DNA of 64,000 nucleotides from an uncultured Bacteroidia bacterium (GCA_902798975.1 CADBYT010000002.1:49890-113889), one strand, 5' to 3'. Shown: positions 50,776-59,538, counted from the stretch's first letter. The notes: a model not told the origin generated them from the letters alone. Numbers and translations are program-made.

Positions 50776-51660
50776 TTAAGCGGACGTAAACGGAATCAGG
50801 AAAATAGAGCGGAAGAAGGCCACGGTGCGGGAGACCACTTCTGCGCGGCGGCGGTTGATCGAATGATTCTCCCCATCGACGATGGTATATTCGGCCTGGT
50901 CGCCATAAATCTCTTTATAGCGCTCGCTGCACCACAGCGGCACGATGCGGTCTTTGTTCCCATGCAGGATGCATACCCTCCCCATGTAGGCCGATGCCGT
51001 CCCGTAGATATCCAGCGTTTGGGTACTTACGAGATACTCGCGCCCCAGTTTGTTGATGAGCCAGCAGCGGATGAACTGCGGAGGATCCTTCGGGTCGAAA
51101 CGTGCATTGAAAAACCGGCCCGCCTGGCAGGCATCCTTGATGATAGAACCCGGCGCCAGGAGCACCATCGCCTTCGGGACGTTCGGACCCGCCTCGGCCA
51201 GCCGCCCGGCCGTCATGGAAGCGACCACACCACCCTGGGAATGCCCCAGGAAGCCGATTTCGGAAACATAAGGCAGCCCCTTGACATACGTCCAGACGGC
51301 CATCGCGTCGGCGATCTCCTTCTCCACGGTCATGTCCTCCATCCGGCCTTCGCTCTTGCCGTGTCCGTCGAAATCGAAACGGATGGACGCGATGCCGGCG
51401 GCGGCCAGCCCTTTGGCCAGGGCCGGCATCGGATTGTAGTCCTTGCTGGAGAAAACGCCGTGCATCAGGATGACCATCGGGCAACGGCCGGACTCCGTGT
51501 TGAAGCCGTCAGGAAGTGTAATGACCGCAGACAGGGCGCCCTGGGGACCGCGGAGCTCCACATCTCCAGCCGCGGCGCCCGCCAAGGGTAAAATGGCAAA
51601 AAGAAGGATGAGGAACGTTCTTCTCAAGGCAATGGGGAACATATTTTTGCTCACATTCAT
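50776..51660 (-). CDS. Exported alpha/beta hydrolase (cinnamoyl-esterase-like)
   Basis: A 294-residue protein with a signal peptide (about residues 1-31, ends GAAA). MVILMHGVFSSKDYNP is the oxyanion loop, SIRFDFDGHGKSEGR and EIGFLGHSQGGVVASM (Ser about 143) follow, and the His is in DGENHSIN. This is the pattern of bacterial feruloyl/cinnamoyl esterases. It is monocistronic on the minus strand and diverges from the DUF308 gene. Confidence 0.9.
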   Translation of the reverse strand: MNVSKNMFPIALRRTFLILLFAILPLAGAAAGDVELRGPQGALSAVITLPDGFNTESGRCPMVILMHGVFSSKDYNPMPALAKGLAAAGIASIRFDFDGHGKSEGRMEDMTVEKEIADAMAVWTYVKGLPYVSEIGFLGHSQGGVVASMTAGRLAEAGPNVPKAMVLLAPGSIIKDACQAGRFFNARFDPKDPPQFIRCWLINKLGREYLVSTQTLDIYGTASAYMGRVCILHGNKDRIVPLWCSERYKEIYGDQAEYTIVDGENHSINRRRAEVVSRTVAFFRSIFLIPFTSA

Positions 51661-51731
51661 TGGATTTCTTCAGGACAAAGATAGCGAAAAATGCTTATCT
51701 TCGTGGTTAATAACCAAACATCCACATCATT

Positions 51732-52304
51732 ATGAAAAATAGTTCTAAAATCTGGCTGGCGATCGCAGGCATCCTGCTTGTCGCCCTCGGCGTCGTATGC
51801 ATTACAAAACCCGCCGCAACCCTGTTCACAACGGCCTGGGTCATCGGTGTATTTACGCTGATTGCCGGTATCTCCAAACTGATGTTCACGTTCAAGACAC
51901 AGGCCTTCCTGCCCAACAGCGGATCCCGGGCCCTGTCTGCCGTCCTGGAAATCATCATCGGCATCATCTTCCTGGGAAACAACCTTTTCCTGGCCATATC
52001 CCTGCCCGTCATCTTCGCGATGTGGGTGCTGTTCGAGGGCGTGATCATCGCCGTGGACAGCTTTGACTACAAACGGGTCGGCTTCTCCGGATGGTTTGTG
52101 ATCCTGCTGCTCGGCATCTGCGGCATTGTGCTGGGTATCCTCGGGCTCAAGAATCCGGACATAACTGCCAGGACCCTGTCCACGCTGATCGGACTCGGTG
52201 TCATCGCCATGGGCGCCGCTTACCTGTTCGCCCTGCTGGGTATCACCCGATTCGAGAAGAAGGTGGAAGGATTCCGCAGGGGAATCGGCATCGACGAGCA
52301 GTAG
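51732..52304 (+). CDS. DUF308 (HdeD-like) membrane protein
   Basis: A 190-residue protein with six membrane helices in three DUF308 hairpins (IAGILLVALGVVCITKPAATL, VLEIIIGIIFLGNN, LLGICGIVLGILGLKNPD), each with the Gly-rich first helix and a Pro after the hairpin. HdeD relatives are linked to acid stress in enterobacteria. The role here is not known. The first codon is 71 nt from the divergent hydrolase start. Confidence 0.9.
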   Translation: MKNSSKIWLAIAGILLVALGVVCITKPAATLFTTAWVIGVFTLIAGISKLMFTFKTQAFLPNSGSRALSAVLEIIIGIIFLGNNLFLAISLPVIFAMWVLFEGVIIAVDSFDYKRVGFSGWFVILLLGICGIVLGILGLKNPDITARTLSTLIGLGVIAMGAAYLFALLGITRFEKKVEGFRRGIGIDEQ

Positions 52305-52335
52305 TATCCCGGGATACGGCTGACCGGAGCGGGTT

Positions 52336-52515
52336 TCAGGAAACGGGCATCTGATAGGCAAGGCGTTCGTCGCCGTTGGCAAGATGGATGATGCCGCAGT
52401 ACCGGAAGCCCGCTTTCCGTATACAGTGCTGCATGATGCGGTTGTCGCGGTGGGTGTCGATCCGCAGATTTCGGTCCCTTTCCATGCTCCAGGCAATGAG
52501 GTCGGAGAATATGCC
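52336..52515 (-). pseudogene. C-terminal fragment of a GNAT acetyltransferase
   Basis: On the minus strand this segment reads GIFSDLIAWSMERDRNLRID, then HRDNRIMQHCIRKAGFRYCGII and GDERLAYQ, nearly the same as the last 60 residues of the intact GNAT at 45099-45626. The first 110 residues are absent; the upstream bases (52516-52593) belong to promoter DNA of the next gene. It is a remnant. Confidence 0.85.
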
Positions 52516-52579
52516 GCGTGCTTCCATGAAACACGGTTTTCCTGGCCTTCCGGCCGCTTGCAAAGATAACGATTTTTCA

Positions 52580-52609
52580 TTGACGGAAGACAAATAATGG
52601 TTATATTTG
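52580..52609 (+). promoter_or_regulatory. Promoter of SGNH hydrolase copy 2
   Basis: TTG (52580-52582), a 19-nt spacer and TATATTTG (52602-52609) match the Bacteroidetes consensus. ATG 52633 is 23 nt downstream. Confidence 0.78.
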
Positions 52610-52632
52610 GGAGTTTAACCAACGCTTTGATC

Positions 52633-53328
52633 ATGAAACGGATTCTCAAATCTTTCTCCGGCCTCGCCATTATCCTCGCCGGGATTACGGCCTTGATGGC
52701 CATGACTTCGTCTTCCGCATTTGCCCAGACCACGAAAGTCTCCATTCTCGGAGACTCCTATTCCACCTATCAGGGCTGCAACCCGGAGGGGTACGCACCC
52801 TTCTACCCGGATGCCAACAACGATGTCAAATCCGTTGAGCAAACCTGGTGGAGCCTGTATATCAAGGCAAAAGGGTACGAGCTGGAAAAGAACAACTCCT
52901 GGGGCGGCACGACCATCTGCGGCACCGGATTTTTCAGCAGGGACGTGACGGCATCGTGTTTCCTGAGCCGTGTGTACATGCTCGGGAATCCGGACATCAT
53001 CTTTGTATTCGGTGGCACGAACGACGCCTGGCAGCGCTCCCCGATCGGCGAGTACAAGTTTTCAGACTGGACGAGGGAAGACTGCATGACCTTCCGCCCC
53101 GCCCTCGCCTGCCTGCTGGATACCCTGAAGAAACTCTATCCGAAAGCCAAGGTCTATTCCATCCTGAATTCCGAACTGCGGGAAGAGATCAACGAGTCGA
53201 TGCGGACCGTCTGCGAGCGCATGAACGTCCAGCTCATCGAGCTGCACGACATTGATAAGCAGAACGGCCATCCTTCCGTGAGCGGCATGCAGAGCATCTG
53301 CGACCAGCTCCTGGAAGCCATCCACTGA
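52633..53328 (+). CDS. SGNH/GDSL hydrolase, copy 2
   Basis: A 231-residue exported hydrolase with a Sec signal (ends SAFA, about residue 33) instead of the lipobox of copy 1. The mature part is near-identical in most blocks: VSILGDSYSTYQG, NSWGGTTIC, FGGTNDAW and KQNGHPSVSGM supply Ser, Gly, Asn and His. The main difference is the segment around TGFFSRDVTASCFLSRV. It lies 15 nt before the SLC13 gene. Confidence 0.88.
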   Translation: MKRILKSFSGLAIILAGITALMAMTSSSAFAQTTKVSILGDSYSTYQGCNPEGYAPFYPDANNDVKSVEQTWWSLYIKAKGYELEKNNSWGGTTICGTGFFSRDVTASCFLSRVYMLGNPDIIFVFGGTNDAWQRSPIGEYKFSDWTREDCMTFRPALACLLDTLKKLYPKAKVYSILNSELREEINESMRTVCERMNVQLIELHDIDKQNGHPSVSGMQSICDQLLEAIH

Positions 53329-53343
53329 TTCTGAACGGCATTC

Positions 53344-55143
53344 ATGGGCGAGATCGTATTCCTGGGCCTCAACCTGGATGCGTGGATCACCCTCATCACG
53401 GTGATCACGGTTCTCGCCGTGCTCCTGCTGACGAAAGTGCGCACCGATGCGGTCTTCCTGATCGCCATCGGTGTGCTCTTCGTTACAGGCGTCCTTGATG
53501 CCCGGGAAACGTGCTCGGGTTTCAGTTCTTCCGCCGTGGTGGTCACGGGTGTGCTGACCGTCGTGGTAACCGGACTGCACGAGACGGGCGTGCTGCACTG
53601 GATTCAGAAGCACATCTTCGGCCTGCCCGAAAATTATCCGAAGGCCCTCCTCCGGATGATGCTGCCCGTTTCCTTCCTGAGCGCCTTCCTCAACAACACC
53701 ACGGTAACCGCCCTGTTCGAAGGGGTGGTAAAACAATGGGCCCGGAAGCTCGGCACGGCCGCATCGAAGTTCTATATCCCCCTGGTATATGCGGTCCTGA
53801 TGGGCGGCGTCTGCACGCTTGTCGGGACACCGTCGAACATCGTCATTTCCGACCTCTATGAGGAGGCCACCGGCCTGGATATGAACATGTTCGCCCCACT
53901 GATACCCAGCGTAGCGAGCCTGATCGTCGGCATCGCGTTCATCCTCCTCACGCGCCGGTGGCTGCCCGAGCGCAAGGCGCCGGAAGCGGCCTTCGAAGCG
54001 ACGCTCGACTACACGGTGGAGTTGCTGGTTCCTTCAGACAACCCGAACATCGGCAAGACCCTGGGGGAAGCCGGACTCATCAAGGTCAAGGGCGGCAGTC
54101 TGATAGAGATCTACCATTTCGACGACGTACGGTCGCCCGTCAGCGAGGACGAGTATATCATGGGCGGCGACCATCTGGTCTATGCCGGCCGGATCGAAGA
54201 GATCCTGGAACTGAAGGCGACGCATGAACTGGCCGTCGCCGATCACCACATCTTCTCGGTCAAGGAGACGGAAGGGCGGAATTCCCAGTTGCGCACGGCT
54301 TCCGTCCCCTACGGCAGCCGCCTTATCGGAAAAACCATCGGCGACAGCACCCTCGAGCGGGACTACAACCTGATTCTCGTGGCGGTCGCCCGGCGCGGAG
54401 AGCGTATCGAAGCGGTGCCGCGCGAGGTGGTGCTGCGCATGGGCGACACCCTCCTTTTCGAATGCCCGCGCAAGATGAAGGCCTATTCCGAGCGACTGTC
54501 CGCCATGCTGCAGTTTTCCGAATTCCAGGAGGTGGTCGAAACCGGCCCCGGCACCATTGTCTCCGCGCTGATCATGACGGCGATGATGCTCCTCACGGCC
54601 CTGAATGTCGTCTCGCTCCTGGAGGGCACGGTGCTGGCGGCCCTGGCGATGCTGGTCTGCCGCTGCTGCAGCATCGGGAAGGTCATGGACTCGCTCAACT
54701 GGAACGTACTGATGGGCATGGCCGGCTCCATCGTGCTGGGAACTGCCATCACGAAGACGGGTATTGCGGAAAGTGCCGCCCACGGCATCCTCGGCCTGTG
54801 CGGCGCGCATCCCGTCGCAGTCATGGTTGCCGTGTGCATCGTGGCCACGCTCGTCACCCAGCTGGTCATGAACGTGGCCGTAGGCGCCATGTTCTTCCCC
54901 ATTATGTTTGAGGCGGCCACACAAATCGGCTACGACCCCCTTCCCTTCCTCATCGCGCTGATGATCGCCGTCAACACCTCCTTCGCCACGCCGATCGGCG
55001 CACCGGCCAACATGATGGTCTATGGCCCGGGCGGCTACCGCTTCAGCGACTTCATGCGCATCGGCATCCCCCTGACCCTGATCGTCACCGTCACCGGCAT
55101 CGCCGTCGCCTGCCTGGTGTTTCCGCTGACGCCGCTGCCGTAA
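53344..55143 (+). CDS. SLC13/DASS family permease with two TrkA-C (RCK_C) domains
   Basis: A 599-residue membrane protein. Helices 1-5 contain SAFLNNTTVTALFEGVV and LMGGVCTLVGTPSNIVISDLY (first SNT-type motif). Two RCK_C domains are inserted at about residues 218-300 and 315-385. Helices 6-12 follow, with QLVMNVAVGAMFFPI and NTSFATPIGAPANMMVYGPGGY (second motif, residue 545 onward). The family moves sulfate or dicarboxylates with Na+. The soluble domains probably sense a ligand. The substrate is unknown. Confidence 0.92.
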   Translation: MGEIVFLGLNLDAWITLITVITVLAVLLLTKVRTDAVFLIAIGVLFVTGVLDARETCSGFSSSAVVVTGVLTVVVTGLHETGVLHWIQKHIFGLPENYPKALLRMMLPVSFLSAFLNNTTVTALFEGVVKQWARKLGTAASKFYIPLVYAVLMGGVCTLVGTPSNIVISDLYEEATGLDMNMFAPLIPSVASLIVGIAFILLTRRWLPERKAPEAAFEATLDYTVELLVPSDNPNIGKTLGEAGLIKVKGGSLIEIYHFDDVRSPVSEDEYIMGGDHLVYAGRIEEILELKATHELAVADHHIFSVKETEGRNSQLRTASVPYGSRLIGKTIGDSTLERDYNLILVAVARRGERIEAVPREVVLRMGDTLLFECPRKMKAYSERLSAMLQFSEFQEVVETGPGTIVSALIMTAMMLLTALNVVSLLEGTVLAALAMLVCRCCSIGKVMDSLNWNVLMGMAGSIVLGTAITKTGIAESAAHGILGLCGAHPVAVMVAVCIVATLVTQLVMNVAVGAMFFPIMFEAATQIGYDPLPFLIALMIAVNTSFATPIGAPANMMVYGPGGYRFSDFMRIGIPLTLIVTVTGIAVACLVFPLTPLP

Positions 55144-55178
55144 TTCCGATTCTACGATTAGCATAAAAAACTGGCACT

Positions 55179-55673
55179 ATGACCCCGGCATCTGTCATGC
55201 GATTCAAGCACACCCGTCGTCCGGGATTCCTGTTCGGGCTGATCGACTTCTGTACCGTCGGCCTGTTCTTCCTGTTCTATATGCCGCAGAGCGGTCTGCA
55301 GGAAGAGCTGGACTGTATCCTGGGGCGAAAGACAATGCCCTACTGGAAGGCCTATCTGCTGGGCATCCCGACCCTGTTCATCTACCCCCTGGTCTGGATG
55401 GCCCGGATCGCGGAGGAGCTGAAAGCGAAGGCCGTCGAGCTGGGAATCGAAGGCCCGTACACTTCGTGGTGGCACATGTTCGGCTGGAACACGTTCGGCG
55501 TGCTGCTGCTCGGTCCCGGCTTTGCAACGGGCCGTTTCTTCTCGACCCTGAACAGGATTGAGTCCAGATTGAACGGATCGGAATGTCCGGAATACTTCCT
55601 CCGGGCGACCATCCTGCGCCTGGCGTCCCCCAGGGGCAAAAACACCCCTTTCTGCCCCCGGCGCACGGAATAA
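55179..55673 (+). CDS. DUF4234-like membrane protein with a C-terminal tail made by a repeat
   Basis: A 164-residue protein. The core (residues 1-146) has helices at about 20-38, 58-77 and 100-118 and matches the broken copy at 42136-42403 in LGIPTLFIYPLVWMARIAEELK and GPYTSWWHMFGWN. The last 15 to 18 residues (LRLASPRGKNTPFCPRRTE) are encoded by the 32-nt palindrome at 55630. The older stop would be expected about where the broken copy ends (after NGS). The repeat may have been inserted into the gene end. Confidence 0.78.
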   Translation: MTPASVMRFKHTRRPGFLFGLIDFCTVGLFFLFYMPQSGLQEELDCILGRKTMPYWKAYLLGIPTLFIYPLVWMARIAEELKAKAVELGIEGPYTSWWHMFGWNTFGVLLLGPGFATGRFFSTLNRIESRLNGSECPEYFLRATILRLASPRGKNTPFCPRRTE

Positions 55674-55712
55674 TTCGTCTCCAGGGGCAAATCAGGGCCT
55701 CAGCGCCCCTGG
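55630..55712. repeat. Two-unit array of 32-nt palindromes
   Basis: Units at 55630-55661 and 55681-55712, separated by 19 nt. Both begin CCAGGGGCAAA. Stems pair CCAGGGGCA with TGCCCCCGG (one mismatch) and CCAGGGGC with GCCCCTGG. CAGAAGGAGAT follows the second unit, as it does after the last unit of the array at 61083-61207. Confidence 0.85.
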
Positions 55713-55809
55713 CAGAAGGAGATGATACAAAGAAGGCCAGCGTTGATCCGAGGGGGAAACATATCAGGTAAAAAAAGCTATATTAGCGCATAACAATCAA
55801 ATACTTTCA

Positions 55810-56481
55810 ATGAAACGCGCAATAACATTTATCCTGGCCGCATTGGTAATGCTTACAGGCTGTAATACCAACATTAACAACACTAAAGATATGAATGCCA
55901 ACGAACCCCTTCAAGAAGTGACGGGCCGCAAGAACTTCGGCCCCAGCCACGCCCTCGTTACTACGCCCCAGCCGTGCGTGATGATTGCAACCTGGGATGA
56001 AAACAAGAACCCCGACGTGATGATGGCCGCCTGGGCCGGACAGCTTGACGCCAGGCAGATTGTCATCAGTCTTTCCAAGCACAAAACTACCGACAACCTT
56101 GAGAAGACAGGAGCTTTCACCATCAGTTTCGCCGACGAACGTACTGTGGTTGAATCCGATTACTTCGGACTGGTGAGCGGCAACAAGGTGCCTGACAAAG
56201 TGGCCAGGGCCGGCTTTACGCTTACCCCCAGCCCCAATGTCAATGCTCCCATTATCAATGAATATCCGCTGACGCTCGAGTGCAAGGTGGTCAGTTTCGA
56301 GGACGGCATGCTCATCGGTGAAATCATCAACCAGAGTGCCGATGAGAGCATACTCACCGACGGTCAGGTAGACCTGGCGAAACTCAGGCCCATCGTCTTT
56401 GATGCCGCCGGAATGTGTTACCGTGCCCTCGGCGAAGTTGTCGGGAAAGCCTGGGGAGCAGGAAAGGCCATCGCAGAATAG
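55810..56481 (+). CDS. Flavin reductase-like domain lipoprotein
   Basis: A 223-residue protein with a lipobox (ILAALVMLTGCNT, Cys 18), then a split-barrel flavin reductase-like domain (about 40-215): MIATWDENKNPDVMMAAWAGQL, FTISFADERTVVESDYFGLVSGNKVPDK and ECKVVSFEDGMLIGEII. It binds FMN and may transfer electrons outside the cytoplasm. The next gene, 24 nt or less away, is a nitroreductase, so both could work on related substrates. Confidence 0.88.
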   Translation: MKRAITFILAALVMLTGCNTNINNTKDMNANEPLQEVTGRKNFGPSHALVTTPQPCVMIATWDENKNPDVMMAAWAGQLDARQIVISLSKHKTTDNLEKTGAFTISFADERTVVESDYFGLVSGNKVPDKVARAGFTLTPSPNVNAPIINEYPLTLECKVVSFEDGMLIGEIINQSADESILTDGQVDLAKLRPIVFDAAGMCYRALGEVVGKAWGAGKAIAE

Positions 56482-56505
56482 CATCTTAATGAGGACATGT
56501 ACTTC

Positions 56506-57183
56506 ATGACACTACAGGAAGCAATCAAAAACCGGCATTCCGTGCGGAAATACACGGACAAGCCGATTGAGACAGCGAAGGTTGCGACCCTTCGCACCGG
56601 GATTGAAAGGGCCAACGCCGAAAGCGGACTGAACATCCAGCTGGTTCTGGAGGAGCCGAAGTGTTTCTCTTCGGGTATATGGAAATATGGCCAGTTCTCC
56701 GGCGTAAAGAATTACTTCGTAATGGCCGGCCCCAGGGGTAAAGAGGCCGAGGAGAAGATCGGCTACTTCGGCGAAAAACTGGTCATCCTGGCTCAGACAC
56801 TGGGCTTGAACACCTGCTGGGTTGGACTCACATACAAGAAGATTCCCGGGACCTATACGCTAAGGGATGGAGATATCGTTCATTGCGTTGTTTCGCTGGG
56901 TTATGGTATCTCCCCCGGTGTGCAGCACCCGCAGAAGCCGGCAGAGCAATTCTTTGAGTCCGAAGGCCTTCCTCCCAAGTGGTTCCGGGATGGAATGGAA
57001 GCCGCCCTTCTGGCCCCGACAGCGGTAAATCAGCAGAAGTTCAAGTTCATCCTGCATGACGGCAACAAGGTGGAGGCAAGGACTTCATTCTCAATGGCCG
57101 GATACACTAGTATCGATCTTGGCATCGTCAAATACCATTTTGAAGTTGGCGCCGGGGAGGATAGTTTTGAATGGGTTTACTGA
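56506..57183 (+). CDS. Nitroreductase family protein (TM1586-like)
   Basis: A 225-residue protein starting TLQEAIKNRHSVRKYTDKPI; an upstream ATG at 56497 adds three residues and cannot be excluded. KNYFVMAGPRGKEAEEKIGYFGEKLVILAQTLGLNTCWVG is the core; LLAPTAVNQQKFKFILHDGN is the second half seen in the TM1586-like two-part nitroreductases. SFSMAGYTSIDLGIVKYHFEVGAG is the tail. It reduces small molecules with FMN. The end overlaps the chimeric remnant. Confidence 0.88.
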   Translation: MTLQEAIKNRHSVRKYTDKPIETAKVATLRTGIERANAESGLNIQLVLEEPKCFSSGIWKYGQFSGVKNYFVMAGPRGKEAEEKIGYFGEKLVILAQTLGLNTCWVGLTYKKIPGTYTLRDGDIVHCVVSLGYGISPGVQHPQKPAEQFFESEGLPPKWFRDGMEAALLAPTAVNQQKFKFILHDGNKVEARTSFSMAGYTSIDLGIVKYHFEVGAGEDSFEWVY

Positions 57184-57440
57184 CGGTAGAATTGATCCCT
57201 TTACAGAAAGACGACCGGGAGCAGTTCATCCTGGACAACCAACGGGCGTTCTGGTATGGCGGCCGGCAGGAATTCGGGATGCAGGAGCTTCTGGAAGAGA
57301 CTGGTTACGCCGGTGGCGTGTGGCAGGAGTGGAGGACCTGGCACTCCGGCTCATCGGGGAGGGCACACGGCTGGAGCGACTTCGCAACCTGGTTGCAGGG
57401 AAGGCGTTATATCTTTGCCGTGTTAAAAAACTGCATATGA
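57171..57440 (+). pseudogene. Chimera of a GNAT start and a Nudix-box fragment
   Basis: The open frame begins VELIPLQKDDREQFILDNQRAFWYG, the N-terminus of a GNAT acetyltransferase. At 57285-57332 it changes to ELLEETGYAGGVWQEW, exactly the second half of the Nudix box of the intact gene at 59558 (59849-59896), with seven synonymous base differences in 48. After that the sequence is unrelated and runs into promoter DNA of the next gene (TATCTTTG at 57410-57417). Neither domain is complete. Confidence 0.8.
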
Positions 57441-58123
57441 GAATCAGTCTTATGGATCGGGCGATTTTCGCCGTTGTGTCAAACGTCAGTGTAATGGAAC
57501 TCAGGAAGGAGCATCCGGCGTGGAGTGGCCGCAAGATCAGGCATCTGGCGAGGCCTCGCTACTTGAAGATGCTTCAGGAGACGCCGGATATCGGATCCTA
57601 CAGGGATAATTGTCTGAGGATTTGCCTGACCGGCGGGGCTGTGTGGTTCTCCATCTATGAGGCCGTCGAGGCTCTGTATGGCAAAATGCCGGACGAGCTG
57701 TACGGGCGGATGTGCAATGCCACGTACGGCATCCCCATGATGGCCAGAAAGTACCGGAAGACACCCTTCTTTGATGCCAGGTACCAGGATCAATATGCCG
57801 TCAGGATGGAAAAAGTCTTGAAGATCAAGTCTGACTTCAATTGGACACCGAACTACGGAAAAGGTGCCCCGGACTATTCTACGATGCGGTTTACCTCCTG
57901 CGGTCTGTGTGCTTTGGCCAACCGCACGGGACATCGGGACATCTTGCCCATAATGTGCTCCACGGATTACACGGTAGCCAAACTGATGGGCGTGAATCTG
58001 CACCGCGACAAGACATTGGCCACCGGCGACGCCTTCTGCGATTATCTCTATACCCGACCGGGGTCTGCGATTGAGAAGAAATGGCAGGAAGAGCATCCGC
58101 AAGGGTCGTTTCACTCCAAATAG
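57437..58123 (+). CDS. L-2-amino-thiazoline-4-carboxylic acid hydrolase-like protein
   Basis: A 228-residue soluble protein of the ATC_hydrolase family. GAVWFSIYEAVEALYGKMPDELYGRMCNATYGIPMMARKYRKTPFFD and FTSCGLCALANRTGHRDILPIMCSTDYTVAKLMGVNLHR hold conserved Cys and Asp residues of the family. In Pseudomonas this activity leads to L-cysteine; the bacterial family is broad and mostly untested. ATG 57437 overlaps the end of the remnant; TATCTTTG lies 20 nt upstream. Confidence 0.82.
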   Translation: MRISLMDRAIFAVVSNVSVMELRKEHPAWSGRKIRHLARPRYLKMLQETPDIGSYRDNCLRICLTGGAVWFSIYEAVEALYGKMPDELYGRMCNATYGIPMMARKYRKTPFFDARYQDQYAVRMEKVLKIKSDFNWTPNYGKGAPDYSTMRFTSCGLCALANRTGHRDILPIMCSTDYTVAKLMGVNLHRDKTLATGDAFCDYLYTRPGSAIEKKWQEEHPQGSFHSK

Positions 58124-58130
58124 CGGTCCC

Positions 58131-58844
58131 ATGATTTACAATCTCGGAAACAGAGTCGTCAACAATTATCTTGTCAGTCTGGATAATGGCGGCTATGTGC
58201 TCATTGATACAGGATATGCCGGGAACTATCCGGCATTCCGGAAACGGCTAAAGAAAACGGGTGTTTCGCCCGGGGAAATCAAGTACGTCTTCCTGACGCA
58301 CGCGCACGATGACCACGACGGGTTCCTGAATGAGGTGCTGGCCATCACGGACGCTCCGGTGATTCTCCATCCCAAGGCGGTCGATGGCCTGCTGCGGGGG
58401 CAGAACTCCTTCGAGGGCGGCTGCTCCAGCCGGCTCGCCTGGCTTTTCTGCCAGATCCTGGCGCTTTTCGGCAAAGGCGAGCACAAGTATCCCCCGCTCC
58501 GGAAGGAATATCTGGACCGGCTTGTCACGATCGGCTCCCCTGCCTTCCGGGCTCTTTCATTACCGTTCGAGGTTATCGCGACACCGGGACATACCGCCGA
58601 CCATATCTCCCTGCTGATGGATGGTATCCTGTTCTGCGGCGATGCCGCCATGAACAACTTCCCCAGCATCAAGCGCACCATCATCTGGATTGAGGACCTG
58701 GAGCAGTACAAACGATCCTGGGAGAAGATGATCGCTTTGCATCCCAAAATGGTTTTTCCGGCTCACGGGAAACCATTTCCGGTTGAAGATCTCGGCAAGT
58801 ATCGTTCTTATCTGGATAGAATAAAGCTATATGCTTTAAAATAG
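58131..58844 (+). CDS. MBL-fold metallo-hydrolase
   Basis: A 237-residue protein. NNYLVSLDNGGYVLIDTGYAG opens the fold, YVFLTHAHDDHDGFLNEV is the HxHxDH zinc motif, VIATPGHTADHISLLMDGILFCGDAAMNN gives His and Asp, and VFPAHGKPF the last His. All ligands are present. The role could be thioesterase or lactonase-like. ATG 58131 is 7 nt after the previous stop. Confidence 0.92.
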   Translation: MIYNLGNRVVNNYLVSLDNGGYVLIDTGYAGNYPAFRKRLKKTGVSPGEIKYVFLTHAHDDHDGFLNEVLAITDAPVILHPKAVDGLLRGQNSFEGGCSSRLAWLFCQILALFGKGEHKYPPLRKEYLDRLVTIGSPAFRALSLPFEVIATPGHTADHISLLMDGILFCGDAAMNNFPSIKRTIIWIEDLEQYKRSWEKMIALHPKMVFPAHGKPFPVEDLGKYRSYLDRIKLYALK

Positions 58845-58938
58845 GGTACAATATACTTGTTTACACTGAATGAAAAAAATGCTCCTCGGGTGCGTTTTGC
58901 TGTACATTTAAAGAGGGTGATTCCGGAAAATACGTATC

Positions 58939-59142
58939 TTAGCCAAGATCAAGCAGTTCAGGATTCTTCGCCATCAAGACCAGGCCGGCACAAAACATCG
59001 GCACGAAGAGAATACCCATCAACAGCCATCCCTGCCAATAATGTAGTGATCCCGCGGACAGAAAAAGTAACAGGCCGATGATGACCGCGCCCAGCAGAAA
59101 CTTGGACAGCTACTGTATGAGCAATCCTTTTTCCATGGTCAT
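58939..59142 (-). pseudogene. Fragment of an isoprenylcysteine carboxyl methyltransferase-like gene
   Basis: On the minus strand, ATG 59142 or 59136 starts a short frame (MEKGLLIQ) that meets an in-frame TAG at 59110-59112. Beyond it the frame reads LSKFLLGAVIIGLLLFLSAG and WLLMGILFVPMFCAGLVLMAKNPELL, the first two membrane helices of ICMT-family proteins, then stops at 58939. The C-terminal catalytic region is not in the window. The rest of 58845-59289 shows no further gene. Confidence 0.75.
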
Positions 59143-59289
59143 TTTGAGTTTTCTTTTTACAAAGAGAATATAGGCATTTTCTGCGAGATGGGGTGAGAAG
59201 GTCGGAGCGGGACGCGGAAGCGGTGCGGACGGCGAAGACGGGCACACGGCTGGAGCGGAGTTGGAGAATTATGGTTATCTTTGTGTGTT

Positions 59290-59538
59290 ATGGTAACGAT
59301 TGGAATCAAAGGGAGGGAGGAGGCGGTGGTGCTTCCGGAACTCACGGCGAAGCATATCGGCAGCGGGACCGTGCCGGTGCTGGCGACGCCGATGATGATC
59401 GCCTTGATGGAGAAGACCTGCCGGCTGTCGGTGAAGCCTTATCTGGATGAGGGCCAGGAGACGGTCGGGACGCACGAGCGCTTCATTATTGACGAGAGCT
59501 GGTTCCGCGACAAGATGGAGCTGAAGAGCAAACAGTAG
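59290..59538 (+). pseudogene. Internally deleted thioesterase (FlK-like hotdog)
   Basis: An 82-residue open frame. ELTAKHIGSGTVPVLATPMMIALMEKTCRL and EGQETVGT are the first 60 residues of a hotdog-fold thioesterase of the fluoroacetyl-CoA thioesterase type. It then goes straight to HERFIIDESWFRDKM, normally the last strand about 50 residues later. GTH occurs at both expected ends, so a deletion between short direct repeats would explain it. A TATCTTTG box lies about 10-17 nt before the ATG, so it may be transcribed. Confidence 0.78.
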
